From contig JAZKIW010000044.1 in the NCBI GenBank assembly GCA_040384625.1, forward strand, positions 1-18,306: 18,306 nucleotides of DNA, in the 5' to 3' direction. Under the pieces are notes generated by a model. That model had not been told where the DNA came from. It ran no database searches and was given only the letters and a program-made list of their open reading frames with translations. This document shows, in pieces, positions 16,601-18,306 of this stretch. The stretch's first letter is position 1, and every line of letters starts with the position of its first letter. The stretch comes from CADEEN01 sp040384625. Its GTDB lineage: Bacteria; Pseudomonadota; Gammaproteobacteria; Burkholderiales; Burkholderiaceae_C. Both the position numbers and the translations under genes were made by a program.

Positions 16601-17308
16601 ATGACCAATCCCGACGCCGACGCGCCCGCAAAGTGTTATGCACTCGTACCCTGCGCTGGCATCGGCGTTCGGGCCGGCGCCGGCGGGCCCAAGCAGTACC
16701 GCCGGATAGCGGGCCAGGCTGTCGTCGCACACACCCTGGCCGCGTTGGCCCGCGTACCGCGGATAGCGAAGACCCTGCTCGTGCTCGCCGCCGATGACCT
16801 CGACTTCGAGGAGAGCGTGCCGGCATTCGACGGTTGGGCCGAGCGCTGCGGTGGCGAGAGCCGTGCCGGTTCCGTGGCCGCCGGCCTGCACGCCCTGGCG
16901 CGGCGTGGCGTCCGCAGTCACGACTGGGTGCTGGTGCACGACGCTGCACGTTGCCTGATCCAGCCGTCCGCAATCGAGCGCCTGATCGACGCCTGCCTGC
17001 ACGATCGGGTCGGTGGCCTGCTGGCCATGCCCTTGGCCGACACCCTGAAGCAGGCCGACGCTGTCGATCGGGTCGGCGCGACCCTCGATCGCCGCGGCAA
17101 GTGGGCGGCGCAGACGCCGCAGATGTTTCGCCTGGGCCTGCTTCAGCAGGCACTGGCGCGAGCCGACGCGGGTGTGACCGACGAGGCCGGTGCCGTCGAA
17201 GCCCTCGGCCATGCACCCTTGCTCGTCCATGGCGAGCCGGACAACTTTAAGCTCACCTGGCCGGCCGACTTCGCGCTCGCCGAGCGGCTGTTGGGGGGGC
17301 CGACATGA
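16601..17308 (+). CDS. ispD: 2-C-methyl-D-erythritol 4-phosphate cytidylyltransferase IspD
   Basis: This enzyme joins MEP and CTP to give CDP-methylerythritol, the third step of the MEP (non-mevalonate) isoprenoid pathway. The 235-aa product is full length. The nucleotide-binding N-terminus reads VPCAGIGVRAGAGGPKQY, with R24 and K31 equivalent to the catalytic R20 and K27 of E. coli. Also present are GGESRAGSVAAGL, the metal-site motif VHDAARC (Cys where E. coli has Pro), TPQMFRLGLL, TDEAGAVE and DNFKLTWPADFALAE (K217). The start ATG 16601 has no Shine-Dalgarno; a TAGAAT box ends 8 nt before it. The stop overlaps the ispF start as ATGA, so the pair is probably translated together. It is divergent from mfd. 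Confidence 0.97.
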   Translation: MTNPDADAPAKCYALVPCAGIGVRAGAGGPKQYRRIAGQAVVAHTLAALARVPRIAKTLLVLAADDLDFEESVPAFDGWAERCGGESRAGSVAAGLHALARRGVRSHDWVLVHDAARCLIQPSAIERLIDACLHDRVGGLLAMPLADTLKQADAVDRVGATLDRRGKWAAQTPQMFRLGLLQQALARADAGVTDEAGAVEALGHAPLLVHGEPDNFKLTWPADFALAERLLGGPT

Positions 17309-17784
17309 AGCTTCGCATCGGTGAGGGGTGGGACACGCACGCCCTGGTTGTCGGTCGGCCCCTGGTGCTCGGCGGCGTGACCATCCCGCACAGCCATGGC
17401 CTGCTCGGCCATTCGGATGCCGATGCGCTGGCCCATGCCATCACTGACGCCCTGTTTGGTGCCGCCGCGCTGGGCGACATCGGGCGCCACTTTCCCGACA
17501 CCGACGCCGCCTTCAAGGGTGCCGATTCGATGCGCTTGCTGACCGAAGCGGCCTCGCGTGTGCGTGCGGCGGGATTCGAGATCACGAACGTCGACAGCAC
17601 CGTCATTGCCCAGGCGCCCAGACTCGCACCCCACATCGAGGCGATGTGCCAGCGCCTGGCCACGGCCATGGGGATCGCCGTTAATCAGGTCAATGTCAAG
17701 GCCAAAACCGCCGAAGGGATGGGGCCGGTTGGCGAGGGCCGTGCGATCGAAGCGCGAGCCGTTTGCCTGCTGGCTGAGGTCTGA
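17305..17784 (+). CDS. ispF: 2-C-methyl-D-erythritol 2,4-cyclodiphosphate synthase IspF
   Basis: This enzyme cyclises CDP-methylerythritol 2-phosphate to ME-cPP with release of CMP, the fifth step of the MEP pathway, and works as a homotrimer. The 159-aa product has the expected length. Zinc ligands are D10 and H12 in GEGWDTH and H44 in ALAHAITDAL, matching D8, H10 and H42 of E. coli. The signature GHSDADAL, GAAALGDIGRHFPDTD and the C-terminal VNVKAKTAEGMGPVGEGRAI are all intact. Its start lies within the ispD stop (ATGA overlap). The stop is 6 bp from the stop of the convergent histidine kinase gene. A 6-bp inverted repeat CTGAGG/CCTCAG spans both stops but lacks a T-run. Confidence 0.98.
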   Translation: MKLRIGEGWDTHALVVGRPLVLGGVTIPHSHGLLGHSDADALAHAITDALFGAAALGDIGRHFPDTDAAFKGADSMRLLTEAASRVRAAGFEITNVDSTVIAQAPRLAPHIEAMCQRLATAMGIAVNQVNVKAKTAEGMGPVGEGRAIEARAVCLLAEV

Positions 17785-17790
17785 GCCGCC

Positions 17791-18306
17791 TCAGGGCGCG
17801 CGTTTGAGCCGGATGTGCGCCACCAGGCCGCCGTCGGGTGCGTTATCGACCTCGAACTGCCCACCCATGCGCTGCATCGCCTTCTCAACGATGGCCAGCC
17901 CCAGGCCAGCGCCAGTGGCGGCGGTGCGCGCGGCGTCGCCGCGGTAGAAGGGCGTCGTCAGTTGGGCCAGTTTTTCCGGCGCCACACCCGGACCCTGGTC
18001 GCGCACGCTGACGATGATCCAGGGGCCTGATCGGACATAGGTCACGGTAACCATCGCGATGCCGGTGTCGGTACTGCGGCCGTAGCGGCGCGCGTTCTCG
18101 AACAGGTTGCCGAACACGCGGCCGAGCTCGACCTCGTCGGCCATCACGCGCAGATCGATCGCCAGTCGCGACGTGATCCGGATTTCGCGCGGATCGCGGA
18201 AGGTCGCCGCTTCCTTGTCGACCAGGGGCGACAGGTGCACCGGCACCAGGCGAGCCTCGCCGGGGCGCGCATAGTCCATGAACTTGTCGATGATCGCGTC
18301 GAGCTG
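17791..18306 (-). CDS. Sensor histidine kinase, C-terminal part (5' end beyond the window)
   Basis: This is the ATP-binding end of a two-component sensor kinase, which autophosphorylates and passes phosphate to a response regulator. The 171 residues present start within the second helix of the dimerisation domain (QLDAIIDKFMDYARP) and continue through the HATPase_c domain: N box GNLFENARRYGR, G1 box VRDQGPGV, then TPFYRGDAART and the G2 box GAGLGLAIVEKAM, ending LVAHIRLKRAP. The phosphoacceptor histidine, sensor domain and membrane segments lie beyond the right edge. The style matches OmpR-partner (EnvZ-like) kinases, and I recall an ompR/envZ-like pair near ispD-ispF in related genomes, but this cannot be confirmed here. 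It is convergent with ispF. Confidence 0.92.
   Translation of the reverse strand, partial: QLDAIIDKFMDYARPGEARLVPVHLSPLVDKEAATFRDPREIRITSRLAIDLRVMADEVELGRVFGNLFENARRYGRSTDTGIAMVTVTYVRSGPWIIVSVRDQGPGVAPEKLAQLTTPFYRGDAARTAATGAGLGLAIVEKAMQRMGGQFEVDNAPDGGLVAHIRLKRAP

Noticed and set aside
17774..17794. A 6-bp inverted repeat CTGAGG/CCTCAG between ispF and the histidine kinase gene, considered as a bidirectional terminator
   Set aside because: The loop is 9 nt, the stem is short, and neither strand has a T-run, so termination is not supported.

Overview
The window reads as ordinary chromosome of a high-GC betaproteobacterium, most likely order Burkholderiales. This rests on recognising the style of the proteins: a short H-NS of the Burkholderiales type, an N-acetylglutamate synthase opening with VFPHTFVPWFRSVAPYIHAY, a YggX opening with MTRMVQC, a SerB without an N-terminal ACT domain, and an RpoD with a long Lys/Ala/Pro-rich N-terminal extension. 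I could not assign a genus. Coding density is very high and no gap exceeds 290 bases. I found no tRNA, rRNA, CRISPR array, insertion sequence, phage gene or obvious defence system.

Layout. From the left edge to 7079 everything lies on the minus strand, in transcription order argA, yggX, an iron(III) substrate-binding protein gene, hns-like, dnaG, rpoD (rpoD runs off the left edge). From 7191 to 11473 two plus-strand genes follow: a small VOC-fold protein and the very long RNA helicase hrpA. From 16561 down to 11489 the minus strand carries mfd, serB and a lytic transglycosylase gene, convergent with hrpA. From 16601 to 17784 the plus strand carries ispD-ispF, divergent from mfd and convergent with the C-terminal part of a sensor histidine kinase gene that runs off the right edge.

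How the genes work together. dnaG and rpoD are the primase and housekeeping sigma genes of the classic macromolecular-synthesis cluster, but the usual upstream partners rpsU and yqeY are absent; an H-NS-like gene and an iron-binding protein gene sit there, in a stretch with visibly lower GC. rpoD appears to have its own consensus-like promoter and a leader of about 235 nt. The iron-binding protein gene has a clear Fur-box-like dyad lying over its predicted promoter and follows yggX, an Fe(II)-trafficking/oxidative-protection gene. mfd-serB and ispD-ispF are each tightly coupled by ATGA overlaps. IspD and IspF are two steps of the MEP isoprenoid pathway.

I see no convincing previously undescribed system. 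The items most worth checking are regulatory: the Fur site, the rpoD leader, the shared palindromic -10 between mfd and ispD, and several genes (hrpA, ispD, and more weakly slt and dnaG) that lack a Shine-Dalgarno sequence but have a -10-like box just before the start codon, suggesting leaderless or nearly leaderless mRNAs.
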